DNA from: Protonemura montana
Taxonomy: Eukaryota; Arthropoda; Insecta; Plecoptera; Nemouridae
Direction: 5' to 3'
Assembly: GCA_947568835.1 (NCBI GenBank)
Contig: OX387607.1
Location: 992,001-1,056,000 of the forward strand
Length of the DNA stretch: 64,000 nucleotides
A model generated the notes under the pieces. That model saw nothing but the letters and a program-made list of their open reading frames with translations. It was not told where the DNA came from and searched no databases. Below, piece by piece: positions 1-11,790 of the stretch. Each line of letters begins with the position of its first letter. Position 1 is the stretch's first letter. Made by a program: the position numbers and the translations under genes.

Positions 1-2036
1 GGCGTTAGTGTCAAACTACGCACAGGGCGTCTGTCATTCTATAAAAAAATGTGCAACCATTCAGTTTCAAGCGGTACTAACGTCTCTTTAGTGCATTCAC
101 CGATTGAACATAACCTAACAATGACGCGGAAAAACAATCATTAGTCCGAATTGATATCAGTGGCAAGGCGCATTGTTCTTGGCGAGATGTAATCACTCAA
201 GAGCAGTGCGTTGCCAAGAAGTAGTGCAAACAATTGGCGGCTTTGAGGATCGAGTCATGTTGATAACAATATTGAGAACAAAGAAGGAGGTGCTCGTATA
301 CACGCGACTGTTTGGTACAAGATCGACGTTCACAGTCAGGGAGAAGGAGGTGGAGGTCGAGTTGATCTCAAAGAACGTCCGACTGGAGCAGGTCGCAGCC
401 AGTTACTTGAACTGTTGGAGTTTTCTCGTTTTTAGATTCGTTTGTTTTTGACTCACTATGAACCTAATGGTTTTGCCGAGCGTGAGAATGAACGCGTACA
501 AGCAACGCGATGGGACAATTGAGAGATTTCTACAAGAAAAGCCATCTTTGTTTACGTGTGTTTTTACAATGCGCGGACCGTGATTAGAACAATTGGTAGG
601 ATGGATCGCTAAATTAGGTCATGGGTGATTGGGTTGCCGGGAGGATAGCGTTGACCTCTCTCTATAGTGTTCTTGCCTAGAGCACGCGTCGCTGCAAGTG
701 AGGTCGGCACTCGACGCGGGTAGACCATTGTTGCTGGCGAGTAATAAGCCTGCAGTTGTACCCCAGGAGGGCGGATCCAGAAATAGCGGCGTTGGGTACA
801 AACTTTTCAAAAACCAAAGATGAAAAAGTGAAAATAATAGTTTGAAACCAAATGAAACTGAACTCGCTAGCTTTGAATCGGGCGGCAGACGAGTTCGACT
901 TTAGCTCTAAAACCTAAAATTTGTGACAGGTTAGAAATGTCGGGAATTTGACTCTTGAAATAGCTTCTGCACGGTCATCAAAGTCTCTGCGTGTTTTAAA
1001 CTTGGTGATAGTCAACGACCGTGTGACGTCAGACCCAATGACTTCACTCGGTTTTAAACTACTGTTTTCACTTCTTCATCCTTGGTTTCGGACAGTTCGG
1101 ACCCAAAGCCGGCCATACGCGAATTAGTTCTACCGCACTATGATTGTACGTCGCTGTTCTAATCTAGACCTAACCTAGACTTCAACTTAGACCACGATGT
1201 CCCTCATTAGGGTCCATACTTTGAGCGACTCGGACTGCGTGCGGCGAGATCGAACCAATCGGATTGCTCGGACGAGCGAGCGCGGCGGCAAGAAATCATG
1301 TAATTGGTGAAACGTGGAAGGAGGTTTCTAAGATGCCGGACCGGCGAGACGAAGAATGCGTAGGAAATAAGTCGAGACGGTTGATTATCGTGCGAGATCG
1401 ACGGTCTCTTCGATTCTTTCTTCTGTGCACATCAGGATTGTGGGAACACGAAGGCCGTGGAGTTTTCGGTTCGATCGCGCGTGTATTCAGAGTATTGATA
1501 AATTTCAGCTGTTTTTTTGTGTGTGTTTTGTTTTTGCCAGAGAAATGAGTGATGGATAATATCGCACATTGAGGTCGGCCAAAGACGCGGGATTAAATTA
1601 GCAAGAGATGTAATAGCGTTATAATTAATTAGACTGGTCCCGTTCAGTTAGATTTCACTAGAAATATTCGGCAGCAAATTCAGAGTAACAAGGCGCTATG
1701 TCCAAGTCACGACGGCGGGAACATGCTACGAATCCTGGCACGGGCCAGTTGTTATTCCACCCCAGTCGGTGGTTCACGTTGATCTCACCCTCTATTGGGA
1801 GGCGAACTAACCAACCAACAGCTCAGCAAAGCTATCGAACCAAACTGAAGCGTCTCGAATCTGATGTTGCATATTGTGACGGGCTATTGTTCTCACAGAG
1901 TGGACCGCGCGGCGCTGAAATCGCGGACTCGTTCGGTTGTGAATCGAAACGATTGTGAGTTGGCATTAGAAGGATTTTAAAACCAACGCGGAGGTTACTT
2001 CGACGTGAAGCGTGGGCTTTTGCTTCAGTGGAAGAA
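1..2036. other. unique intergenic DNA, no gene recognised
   Basis: No tandem repeat, dispersed family or convincing exon is visible here. Open frames are all under 100 codons, have no recognisable domain and are not flanked by a convincing splice-site pair. Base composition is mixed and unremarkable. Confidence 0.5.
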
Positions 2037-3108
2037 CTGATCTCAAATAATCTGGATAGAGCATAGGATCCAGCCAGCTGATCTCAACTAATCTGGATAG
2101 AGCATAGGATCCAGTCAGCTGATCTCAAATAACCTGGAAAGAGCATAGGATCCAGCCAGCTGATCTCAAATAACCTGGAAAGAGCATAGGATCCAGCCAG
2201 CTGATCTCAAATAACCTGGATAGAGCATAGGATCCAGCCAGCTGATCTCAAATAACCTGGATAGAGCATAGGATCCAGCCAGCTGATCTCAAATAACCTG
2301 GATAGAGCATAGGATCCAGCCAGCTGATCTCAAATAACCTGGATAGAGCATAGGATCCAGCCAGCTGATCTCAAATAACCTGGATAGAGCATAGGATCCA
2401 GCCAGCTGATCTCAAATAACCTGGATAGAGCATAGGATCCAGCCAGCTGATCTCAAATAACCTGGATAGAGCATAGGATCCAGCCAGCTGATCTCAAATA
2501 ATCTGGATAGAGCATAGGATCCAGCCAGCTGATCTCAAATAACCTGGATAGAGCATAGGATCCATCCAGCTGATCTCAAATAACCTGGATAGAGCATAGG
2601 ATCCAGCCAGCTGATCTCAAATAACCTGGATAGAGCATAGGATCCAGCCAGCTGATCTCAAATAACCTGGATAGAGCATAGGATCCATCCAGCTGATCTC
2701 AAATAACCTGGATAGAGCATAGGATCCAGCCAGCTGATCTCAAATAACCTGGATAGAGCATAGGATCCAGCCAGCTGATCTCAAATAACCTGGATAGAGC
2801 ATAGGATCCAGCCAGCTGATCTCAAATAACCTGGATAGAACATAGGATCCAGCCAGCTGATCTCAAATAACCTGGATAGAGCATAGGATCTAGTCAGCTG
2901 ATCTCAAATAACCTGGATAGAGCATAGGATCTAGTCAGCTGATCTCAAATAACCTGGATAGAGCATAGGATCCAGCCAGCTGATCTCAAATAACCTGGAT
3001 AGAGCATAGGATCCAGCCAGCTGATCTCAAATAACCTGGATAGAGCATAGGATCCATCCAGCTGATCTCAAATAACCTGGATAGAGCATAGGATCCAGCC
3101 AGCTGATC
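2037..3108. repeat. 41-bp minisatellite, about 26 copies
   Basis: A head-to-tail array with an exact 41-bp period runs from the first CTGATCTC to a truncated last unit, with no length change across 26 units. Each unit carries GGATCC and CAGCTG, so BamHI and PvuII would give a ladder. Copies differ at a few positions only (ATAATC/ATAACC, CCAGCC/CCATCC/CTAGTC). The unit length is not a multiple of three and stops occur in the frames, so the array is non-coding. It shares no sequence with the other 41-bp array at 5036-6284. Confidence 0.97.
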
Positions 3109-3786
3109 AACATTGAAGTTATGCAATCCAGTGTTTGGCAACAGGTTAAAGTCTGTAAATCCGAGGTGTCTCTATGATTTCAATGCTAATTCAAGAGTTT
3201 TTTAAGCAAGTTTGCAATCAATTTTGGCCAGATAAGTGGCGAAAATTACGAATATCACGAAAATGACCGATGAAAACACTTAAAATAGCACGGGCTCTTC
3301 GAGAGAGCACACAATTAGGGACTCTCAAGATGGCGGTCTCGGCTTCAAAGTCTCTCAATGGCAGCCGCTGTCTTGGTTATGCGAGATCAGCGGGAGGAAG
3401 TCGGGGTTGATTGTTATTCAAGCATATTGCTATCCCGGTAATGAAAAGCTGCAATCAGTGGCGATGTGACTTGAAGTCAGCCAGGGCTTGGACAGAGTCC
3501 CAAGACGTCATATGTAGACGTCATCGCCTTGAAATGACGTCTACATTGGGGTTGGCCAAGTCAAAGACTATTAGTGCTAATGTTAAACTGTCTTCACCGG
3601 AAATATCGACAGGTAATGTCGCCATGGGGACCAACATTATGTGTACCAACGAAATTTCAGGTAATTTTTACTGCAATTGCGAATATTGATGACAAAGTAC
3701 AGGGTATTTTCTTATTTAAAACACTCCCCTATATTGAAATTCGCAATGGAACTCCGGTTTAAAGGATCTGGGTTCGATTCTCCGAT
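3109..3786. other. unique spacer with one strong hairpin
   Basis: No gene is recognised. The notable item is the perfect inverted repeat listed at 3512-3546. Near 3763-3783 a short GGGTTCGATTC string resembles a tRNA B box and may be a decayed tRNA-derived SINE, but no A box is evident upstream. Confidence 0.45.
3512..3546. other. perfect 13-bp inverted repeat with CRE-like cores
   Basis: ATGTAGACGTCAT is followed by a 9-nt spacer and its exact reverse complement ATGACGTCTACAT. Both arms contain the TGACGTC core typical of CREB/ATF sites, and another GACGTCAT lies just upstream. It could form a hairpin or act as a pair of bZIP sites; function is not shown. Confidence 0.6.
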
Positions 3787-3990
3787 TAAGAAAAACTATT
3801 TGAACTGGGTTTTGAATGCTAAGTAAAGGACAACTAAATTTCCCGACGTTTCGTAACATGTACTAGTTACTTCTTCAGAGGTTAGAGCAGTGCTCTAGCA
3901 TTCAAAACCCATTTCAAATAGTTTTTGTTAAAACTAGTGCTAAGGATAAATCAAGTAGACATGAGTCTAAAAACCATCATAAAGATTTTC
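3787..3990 (-). mobile_element. Penelope-like element fragment with ribozyme motif
   Basis: This matches the same dispersed family at 12893-13315, 42000-42268 and 53287-53730. The shared string runs from the AAAAACTATTT...CTGGGTTTT end through the ribozyme-like motif to the TAGACATGAGTCTAAAAACCATC segment. Here the left end is repeated in inverted orientation on the other side of the ribozyme, giving a small fold-back. The Penelope assignment rests on the compact hammerhead motif known from pseudo-LTRs of Penelope-like retroelements; no reverse transcriptase or GIY-YIG coding sequence remains. Confidence 0.6.
3834..3885 (-). ncRNA. hammerhead-ribozyme-like motif, best-preserved copy
   Basis: Read on the minus strand, the order is CTAACC-T, core CTGAAGA, an extra A, stem II GTAAC/GTTAC closing an 8-nt loop, GAAAC, then GTC and GGGAAATTTAG. 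CTGANGA, GAAA and a UH cleavage triplet in this order define a type I hammerhead. Stem III would be only the C-G pair of GAAAC/GTC, the minimal form reported for Penelope-like elements. Stem I can form from CC/GG plus an outer CTAA/TTAG helix. Of the six copies this alone keeps the full CTGAAGA core. Activity is inferred only. Confidence 0.65.
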
Positions 3991-4291
3991 CGATTGGTTA
4001 CACATTTTTATTCTATGTGTTCCTACAAAGAATAAGCTCAAATTTGTAGCGATTCAATTATCTTTTCCCGGCGAGCCAGGATGGACGTCGGCCAATCATT
4101 ACGTGACACAGGACGGAAGTTGGCAACTTTCGCGTGGAAAATGAGCGTTGCAAACATCGGACACCAACGCCCTTCTCTAGCAACAAACTGCACAACGGCG
4201 TCCTAGTCTCCGATTATATGTATCCCAGGTCGGGAACAAATCAACTCCTTCTAAATAGGGACCAAGTCCATGTGCAAGGCAAGGGATGGGA

Positions 4292-4815
4292 CGACAGTTT
4301 CACTCGCCTTGCTTATCAACCTCTCGATAGCAACTTCACTCGCCTTGCTTATCAACCTCTCGACAGCAACTTCACTCGCCTTGCTTATCAACCTCTCGAT
4401 AGCAACTTCACTCGCCTTGCTTATCAAACTCTCGACACCAACTTCACTCGCCTTGCTTGTCAACCTCTCGACACCAACTTCACTCGCCTTGCTTATCAAC
4501 CTCTCGACAGCAACTTCACTCGCCTTGCTTATCAACCTCTCGACAGCAACTTCACTCGCCTTGCTTATCAACCTCTCGACACCAACTTCACTCGCCTTGC
4601 TTCTCAAACTCTCGACAGCATGGATTTGTGGAGGAATCCTGTTGTTCGCGTTGTACCGTCCTTCGGAAGGGAAGTTAAGCCGGTGGTCCCCTTTGTCTAA
4701 GACAGGAGTAGGCTACTTGCCGGCACCGGGTTTCCCCTCCACCCTTCTAGACTAGGTTAGATTCATCATCAGATATAAGAGCTATATGGCCTGTTGTCAA
4801 AACAGAGCAACGAAG
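4292..4815 (+). mobile_element. 5S-type SINE, 3' part with expanded 36-bp module
   Basis: The array at 4299-4622 runs directly into the conserved SINE body (TTTGTGGAGGAATCCTG, then CCTTCGGAAGGGA, then GCCGGTGGTCCCC) and the CTAGGTTAGATTCATCATC tail. The same order is seen in the copies at 10030-10546 and 28655-29312. The 5S-derived head is absent, so this copy is 5'-truncated or rearranged, and its far 3' end has drifted from the consensus. Confidence 0.75.
4299..4622. repeat. 36-bp minisatellite, 9 copies, inside a SINE
   Basis: Nine units of exactly 36 bp begin with TTCACTCGCCTTGCTTATCA. The other SINE copies in the window have one such unit. Because 36 is a multiple of three and the unit lacks stops, several frames on both strands stay open (for example a 12-residue FTRLAYQPLDSN repeat); this is not evidence for a protein. 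Confidence 0.95.
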
Positions 4816-5035
4816 CGATCTCTCTGTAACTACGGGACAAATCCAAGGTGAAAGAGGTTCGTTAGGGGATGCCGATTAGAGCATCGCTCTGACCACGGAC
4901 TTCCGGGTCACGTGGTTTTCTGCGATGGTCGGGGCGGGGCAGAGGAAGGCTGCCTAGAACCGGTTTCTGCGATGGTAAGACGGGCCAGGAAGCGGAACGA
5001 TGCAGCTCGTTGCAAGAGAATATCGGCGTGCGGTA

Positions 5036-6284
5036 CATGAAGCTACCATCTCGGAGAGCGGGGACCAGTGGCGTAACATGAAGCTACCATCTCGGAGAGC
5101 GGGGACCAGTGGCGTAACATGAAGCTACCATCTCGGAGAGCGGGGACCAGTGGCGTAACATGAAGCTACCATCTCGGAGAGCGGGGACCAGTGGCGTAAC
5201 ATGAAGCTACCATCTCGGAGAGCGGGGACCAGTGGCGTAACATGAAGCTACCATCTCGGAGAGCGGGGACCAGTGGCGTAACATGAAGCTACCATCTCGG
5301 AGAGCGGGGACCAGTGGCGTAACATGAAGCTACCATCTCGGAGAGCGGGGACCAGTGGCGTAACATGAAGCTACCATCTCGGAGAGCGGGGACCAGTGGC
5401 GTAACATGAAGCTACCATCTCGGAGAGCGGGGACCAGTGGCGTAACATGAAGCTACCATCTCGGAGAGCGGGGACCAGTGGCGTAACATGAAGCTACCAT
5501 CTAGCAGAGCGGGGACCAGTGGCGTAACATGAAGCTACCATCTCGGATAGCGGGGACCAGTGGCGTAACATGAAGCTACCATCTCGGAGAGCGGGGACCA
5601 GTGGCGTAACATGAAGCTACCATCTCGGAGAGCGGGGACCAGTGGCGTAACATGAAGCTACCATCTCGGAGAGCGGGGACCAGTGGCGTAACATGAAGCT
5701 ACCATCTCGGATAGCGGGGACCAGTGGCGTAACATGAAGCTACCATCTAGCAGAGCGGGGACCAGTGGCGTAACATGAAGCTACCATCTCGGATAGCGGG
5801 GACCAGTGGCGTAACATGAAGCTACCATCTCGGAGAGTGGGGACCAGTGGCGTAACATGAAGCTACCATCTCGGAGAGCGGGGACCAGTGGCGTAACATG
5901 AAGCTACCATCTCGGATAGCGGGGACCAGTGGCGTAACATGAAGCTACCATCTCGGAGAGTGGGGACCAGTGGCGTAACATGAAGCTACCATCTCGGAGA
6001 GCGGGGACCAGTGGCGTAACATGAAGCTACCATCTCGGAGAGCGGGGACCAGTGGCGTAACATGAAGCTACCATCTCGGAGAGCGGGGACCAGTGGCGTA
6101 ACATGAAGCTACCATCTCGGAGAGCGGGGACCAGTGGCGTAACATGAAGCTACCATCTCGGAGAGTGGGGACCAGTGGCGTAACATGAAGCTACCATCTC
6201 GGAGAGCGGGGACCAGTGGCGTAACATGAAGCTACCATCTCGGAGAGCGGGGACCAGTGGCGTAACATGAAGCTACCATCTAGC
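5036..6284. repeat. second 41-bp minisatellite, about 30 copies
   Basis: An array of a different 41-bp unit, CATGAAGCTACCATCTCGGA followed by GAGCGGGGACCAGTGGCGTAA, with a constant period over 30 units and a final partial unit. Variants are limited (TCGGATAG, TAGCAGAG, GAGTGGGG) and some recur in the same order, as expected from unequal exchange of multi-unit blocks. Frames are interrupted, so it is non-coding. Confidence 0.97.
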
Positions 6285-8774
6285 ATAGTGCATACTGCCG
6301 CAGCTACCGTTAACCAAGTAATAGAATATTATTTTCAAAGAAAAACGTAAATCTTGAAAGAAGAATTGAATTATGAAAGGGGTTAATCAAGTTATAGCTT
6401 CGCTGTACCAAATTAACCTCCCACAAGTTGGGAGAAAATTAAATATAAACACTTGTTTTTCACAGCATTCTAGATAGTAACACAGATAATAAGGATTCAA
6501 TAAAACTGCCCTTAAAGAGACTCTGGTGTACGACTGCCAATATGACAACATAGCGGCCGGTATTACTGACCAATCCTAACACCGGCCGTACGCCACGACA
6601 TTCGGCCGACTTCGTGGCCGCTCGGCCATCTCCGTACTAGTGCACGAGCCGGGTCCGAGCTGGCGTTCTCTCGACAAACTTAGCGGCAAGATTTACAAAC
6701 GATAATGACCGGACATCAATTGATCAATTATTCGATGATTGGCGAATCATTTTAAAACATCGCGAACATTCGTTGCCCGCCGCGAGCACGAACCATCGCG
6801 CACTCTATCGCTGAATCAATCAATTAGCACACAAGATTTAAGTTGATTACAAATTATGTAATGAACAGTGAATAGGATTTAACCCGTCTACGATGGGTGA
6901 CAGATTTGTGACGGCGTCGTGTGATTAGCATGATGAGTTGAGCGTTGAGACAATATCATGAACCGCTCGACTGAATTGAGCGCTCCGCTCGACTGAATTG
7001 AGCGCACCGCTCAGGTGTCACTTCTTACTGTTCGCCGGCTTGAAGTTAAGTTAATCAAGGAAATCACTCGACTGCATTGCAGTCTTGGATTCTGCAAGAC
7101 AACGCATTAAGACGGTACCGAGCAGGGGAGATCATTTATGTGATGTTTCATATAAGTTAATGCTGGAGCTAAGCGCATGGGATGAGCACGTTTATAGCAG
7201 CAGTTCTTTGTGAGGTTAAAACGAGGATATCTGGAGGAAAAGAGCTGGAAAACTCGACGTGGCAGCATCTGGGAAGTGATGCGATTATATCCTTGTTTAT
7301 GTGTGTAAAGCTTCGTCCTCAATAAAAGGCTCTGATTTGATATCAAGCATCAAACGTGTCAAATTCAAGAAGTGCTAGAAATTTATGACGTCCGTCCCGG
7401 TATTTTCTGGCATCGAATGTGCAGTAAATCACACGCATGGTGATGTATAAATGTGTGTTTAATGCGTGTAATTCACCCTTGTTGTCGGTGTTATTTGTTA
7501 ATAGGGGTCCAGCACAGGCTGTGTTTACAGTGGCATATTGTATGGCATGGTTGGTTGGATCGTGGTCGAAAACAATGTCACTGTTAGATAGACTTGCCTA
7601 GAAAAAGAGCGAATAAAAAGTGAATAAAATCCGCAGAAACCGCGAGGAACGAGTCCTACTGACCGTGGAAATCGACTCGGTATTGTCAAATTATCTGACA
7701 GACGAATTGAAATGATCCTTCATCGAACTCTGAATAGCGAAGTTAGTCCGATGTCCGCATACAGATTTCATCTCATGCCTCTCCGGCGATAGCTAGCCTA
7801 TTCAAATCTTTTAACCACGTCACAATGGCCAGACGCTCAACCGTTCCGGGTGTTCGAACCCGGTTCCACATGCACCGGGGCGATCCGGTTTGACAGACAA
7901 TGTCTACACCGGTAGTCCCTTGAAAGAGTAACCGCCAAGAGGCCAAGAGGGTCTGGAAACTACCCTCCATTAGGACGAGGAAACCAAAAGCATCGATCCA
8001 TATACGGTGGCCCCGTCCTGACATCATCGCGATCGAATTACATTCTTGTTGGGACCACGTCGAGAGGTAATTTCAGAAATGGGCCGACATCGGAAAGTTG
8101 ATCATTGATTATAGGATACGATTGCAATATATCTGTGCTGTGTGCCATTTAAAATGAACGTTATTTCCGCTACGTTTTGTTGGTATATGGTTCAACTTAT
8201 CAGCTTATCAAACCAGAGTTTATCAGCATGCTGGTTGTTTAGAGGAAAAGCATTGGCTTCTTCTAGGACGTGACCCAGAGTCAGAACTGATATGATTGAC
8301 AGCTGGTATTTCCCGAATGTTTCCGCTCTGGTATAAGTGAACCCCGAGCAGCGATTACCAGGGCTTTTGTCCGATGCTGGGAGGGAGAAGATATTATTGT
8401 GAAGCTGGTTTCAAAACAAAATATCATCTCGCTAGGTGTCTACAAAGGTGGGATTTGAGATTTGTCTCACAAATAAACTGGATTTAGAGTTTTGATCCTC
8501 ATGCAGGGGTTATGAGTTGATGAAAGGGTGAATGTGCATGTTAATTTATATTGGATTCAATGATTGGATGAAGGTATATAAAGGCTAGTTTGACAGGATT
8601 TTGGGGTCGTTATGGGAAAACAGCAAAGTCTGTCGCAAGGTCGGTGGGGATTTGATTGATTTGAAGCTTTGGTAAGCCGACCGAAGACATAAATATAGTG
8701 ATTTAGTTGGGTTTATAGCTTCTATAATAAAGATACATCGTTGATGTTAAAAATGTTACAGCTTTTAATTAGTA
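6285..8774. other. unique intergenic DNA with a small duplication
   Basis: No gene is recognised. A 22-bp unit starting CCGCTCGACTGAATTGAGCG is present twice in tandem at 6963-7006. Short open frames (79 and 84 codons on the minus strand) carry no recognisable domain. Confidence 0.5.
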
Positions 8775-8952
8775 GTAACGGTGGTGACCACTCGATGGCG
8801 CTTGCGGCCGACAATTAAATAATTACAACTCAAAATATCGCGATACATGTTTATCAATCGCTGAGGTTAGCATTAATACAGATTAATTGAGTGTAAACCA
8901 GTCTCAAATGCGAGTAATCTGCGAGAAATAACGAAATTAAATGTCTATCAAT
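8775..8952. mobile_element. dispersed repeat family A, copy 1
   Basis: About 170 bp are shared with 14431-14660, including the GATGGCGCTTGC segment, ATACATGTTTATCAATCG, AGATTAATTGAGTGTAAACC and GCGAGTAATCTGCGAGAAAT. The last part is related to the palindromic repeat at 60728-61150. It is probably a non-autonomous transposon fragment; the class is unknown. Confidence 0.65.
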
Positions 8953-8995
8953 TTGTTGGCATAACAGTCATCGGTCGGTAATTATTGCGAAGAAA

Positions 8996-9412
8996 GTTTA
9001 ACATTAGCGCTGTGACTCTGACTAAACCTGTAAACCCAATGACAGGACGTTTAACATTAGCACTGTGACTCTGACTAAACCTGTAAACCCAATGACAGGA
9101 CGTTTAACATTAGCGCTGTGACTCTGACTAAACCTGTAAACCCAATGACAGGACGTTTAACATTAGCGCTGTGACTCTGACTAAACCTGTAAACCCAATG
9201 GCAGGACGTTTAACATTAGCGCTGTGACTCTGACTAAACCTGTAAACCCAATGACAGGACGTTTAACATTAGCGCTGTGACTCTGACTAAACCTGTAAAC
9301 CCAATGACAGGACGTTTAACATTAGCGCTGTGACTCTGACTAAACCTGTAAACCCAATGACAGGACGTTTAACATTAGCGCTGTAACTCTGACTAAACCT
9401 GTAAACCCAATG
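8996..9412. repeat. 53-bp minisatellite, 8 copies
   Basis: Eight head-to-tail units begin GTTTAACATTAGCGCTGTGA and end CCCAATGACAGGAC. The period is exactly 53 bp and copies are nearly identical (single differences such as AGCACT/AGCGCT, ATGGCAGG/ATGACAGG). It is non-coding. Confidence 0.96.
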
Positions 9413-10029
9413 GTACAATGATTTAATCCGAAATATTTCGCACATTTTTGAAATCCTTTATTTGCCGGTTTTGAGAAACAAACAAGGCGTTAGTAAACAT
9501 TTCTTTCTCAAAATAGAAAAACGGAGGAGGTACGTTTCACTGGTTTGAAGCACATGTTAACACAGGGCAGGTAGGCGTCAACTGGGCAGACACTGGGAAG
9601 ATTCATCCCTCGGGACCGGGAAGATTGAAGTCGGATGAAATGCAAAGGTTGCCCCGTAGGGCAATACTTCATCCAGGCTAACAAATCATCTTACAATTCG
9701 GTGATTCTGAGAACACGAAGCATTGCAGCATCTAAATCATGCGTTATTTTCCCTGGAGCAGATCAGAGTAGGACCCTTTTAACACTGGAAACTGGGTTTG
9801 TGAGAAACTGGTCCACAGGGACTCGCCGGGAATACACGTGAAGAAGTGGACTTATTTACTATACAATGAAGCCGTTTCATACTTTGTTTAGGATTACAGC
9901 AAAAGTAGAGTCTGCTACTTAAGCTGTGTCGTAATTCCCGTTTAATTCCTGTGTAATTCCTGTGTAATTCCTGTAATCTACCTCAAGGTTTAGTGATTCA
10001 CAAACGTTTAGACGCTGGAAGAATTCAAA
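9413..10029. other. unique spacer with short minisatellite
   Basis: No gene is recognised. Between about 9931 and 9976 a degenerate unit of about 11 bp (GTAATTCCTGT) is repeated three to four times. Confidence 0.5.
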
Positions 10030-10546
10030 ACCGAAGGGATTGGCGTGTTGGAAACACCGGTTCTCGTTAGATCACCGAAGTTAAGTAACACTGCGCTGAG
10101 TCAGGTATTGAATGGGTGACCATTATACACATGACCAGTTGTTCTGTTCGGGAGAGAGGTTGGAGGGATGAAAGTTAAGCAACACTGCGCTGGGCTAGGT
10201 ATTGGATGGGTGACATTATACACATGACCAGTTCTGTTCGGGAGAGAGGTTGGAGGGATGAAAGTTAGTACAGCAACTTCACTCGCCTTGCTTATCAACC
10301 TCTCGACAGCATGGATTTGTGGAGGAATCCTGTTGTTCGCGTTGTACCGTCCTTCGGAAGGGACGTTAAGCCGGTGGTCCCCTTGGTCTTCGACAGGAGT
10401 AGGCACCGGATTTCCGCTCCTCCCTTCTAGGCTAGATTAGGTTCATCATCATCCTCATCATCATCCACTCATTCACCGACGCCATTAGACCAGTGCCGCA
10501 TGGCCAGATGTCAAAACAGTGCGTCGTTAAACACCACAAATAGTAA
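10030..10546 (+). mobile_element. 5S-rRNA-derived SINE, full-length copy
   Basis: The head TTGGCGTGTTGGAAACACCG, then AGATCACCGAAGTTAAG and the C-box-like ATTGAATGGGTGACC, follows the 5' two thirds of animal 5S rRNA, including its internal promoter (A box, intermediate element, C box). A second 91-bp promoter unit follows, then one 36-bp module, the body (GGAGGAATCCTGTTGTTCGC, TTCGGAAGGGACGTTAAGCC), a TCATCATC-rich stretch and a tail ending CGTCGTTAAACACCACAAAT. A 5S head makes this a SINE3-type element transcribed by polymerase III. Mobilisation would need a partner LINE with a matching tail; that match cannot be tested here. Confidence 0.85.
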
Positions 10547-11330
10547 TAATGGAAGAAATCAAACATGGCGCCCAAGGAAATCAAATATGTCTGACATCCA
10601 ATCAAACAACTCGCTAACTATTACGAAATTAAAATACGTCACCCGTCGGCTGACAGTAATGATGTCACAATAACTTGTATTATAAAATCAACTTGAATGC
10701 CACGAGGCTGAATGATAGCCATTGGCTGGCGAGTGAATTGAATGGGTGCATCGAGCAGTGGAATGCACTTGCATTTCTGATGCAGTTTAGTTGAACATTG
10801 CTCGACTCTGAACGTGTTGTTCTAAATGGTAACAGTGTTAGACGGTAATATTCATTGACAATCTCATTCTAAATAATGCGTGGTTACGAATCTGTAAATT
10901 TATTTAAATTCTAGTCATCGTTTTTTCTGTTGCACCCTCTTAACTTTTTGGCACCGAGCGTATTTCCAAAAAAAAATATACAGGGTATACGCCCAATAAA
11001 TACTCTTTGCAAAACTTTAAAATGCGTTTTGCAACGACAATTCTTAATCTCCCTACAACCTGCACTATAAAAACTGGAAAAGCAAAGTTTATTCTGAAAA
11101 GTGGGTAGTCTGTGTATTGTAGCGGTTCGTATGATCTGGATGGGTATGCAATGGTTTTTCCAAGCAGTCAACGTACTCATTCAACCCACCCGAGGAAAGC
11201 GCGATTGCAGCTACCCCAACACCAAGTAGTAGTTTTAGTGTTGATAGGAATTAACTATCTATGAACCATAAACTAGTGAATAGACTAAAGGTAAAGAATT
11301 AGAAACATGTCCCCAACCAGCGACAGGTTT
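10547..11330. other. unique intergenic DNA
   Basis: No gene or repeat array is seen. Several ATGCA/TGCAT words cluster at about 10740-10790, a compositional habit that recurs at 43500-43800 and 45320-45425. Confidence 0.45.
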
Positions 11331-11790
11331 AAGCCAGGTTTAGCCGAGTTAAGCCAGGTTTAGCAGAGTTAAGCCAGGTTTAGCAGAGTTAAGCCAGGTT
11401 TAACAGAGTTAAGCCAGGTTTAGCAGAGTTAAGCCAGGTCTAGCAGATTTAAGCCAGGTTTAGCAGAGTTAAGCCAGGTTTAGCAGAGTTAAGCCAGGTT
11501 TAGCAGAGTTAAGCCAGGTTTAGCCGAGTTAAGCCAGGTTTAGCTGAGTTAAGCCAGGTTTAGCAGAGTTAAGCCAGGTTTAGCAGAGTTAAGCCAGGTT
11601 TAGCAGAGTTAAGCCAGGTTTAGCAGAGTTAAGCCAGGTTTAGCAGAGTTAAGCCAGGTTTAGCAGAGTTAAGCCAGGTTTAGCAGAGTTAAGCCAGGTT
11701 TAGCCGAGTTAAGCCAGGTTTAGCCGAGTTAAGCCAGGTTTAGCCGAGTTAAGCCAGGTTTAGCCGAGTTAAGCCAGGTTTAGCTGAGTT
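11331..11790. repeat. 20-bp minisatellite, about 23 copies
   Basis: The unit AAGCCAGGTTTAGCAGAGTT repeats with a constant 20-bp period. The main variable site is CAG/CCG/CTG before AGTT, and CCG units are concentrated toward both ends. It ends in degenerate half-units. Confidence 0.96.
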
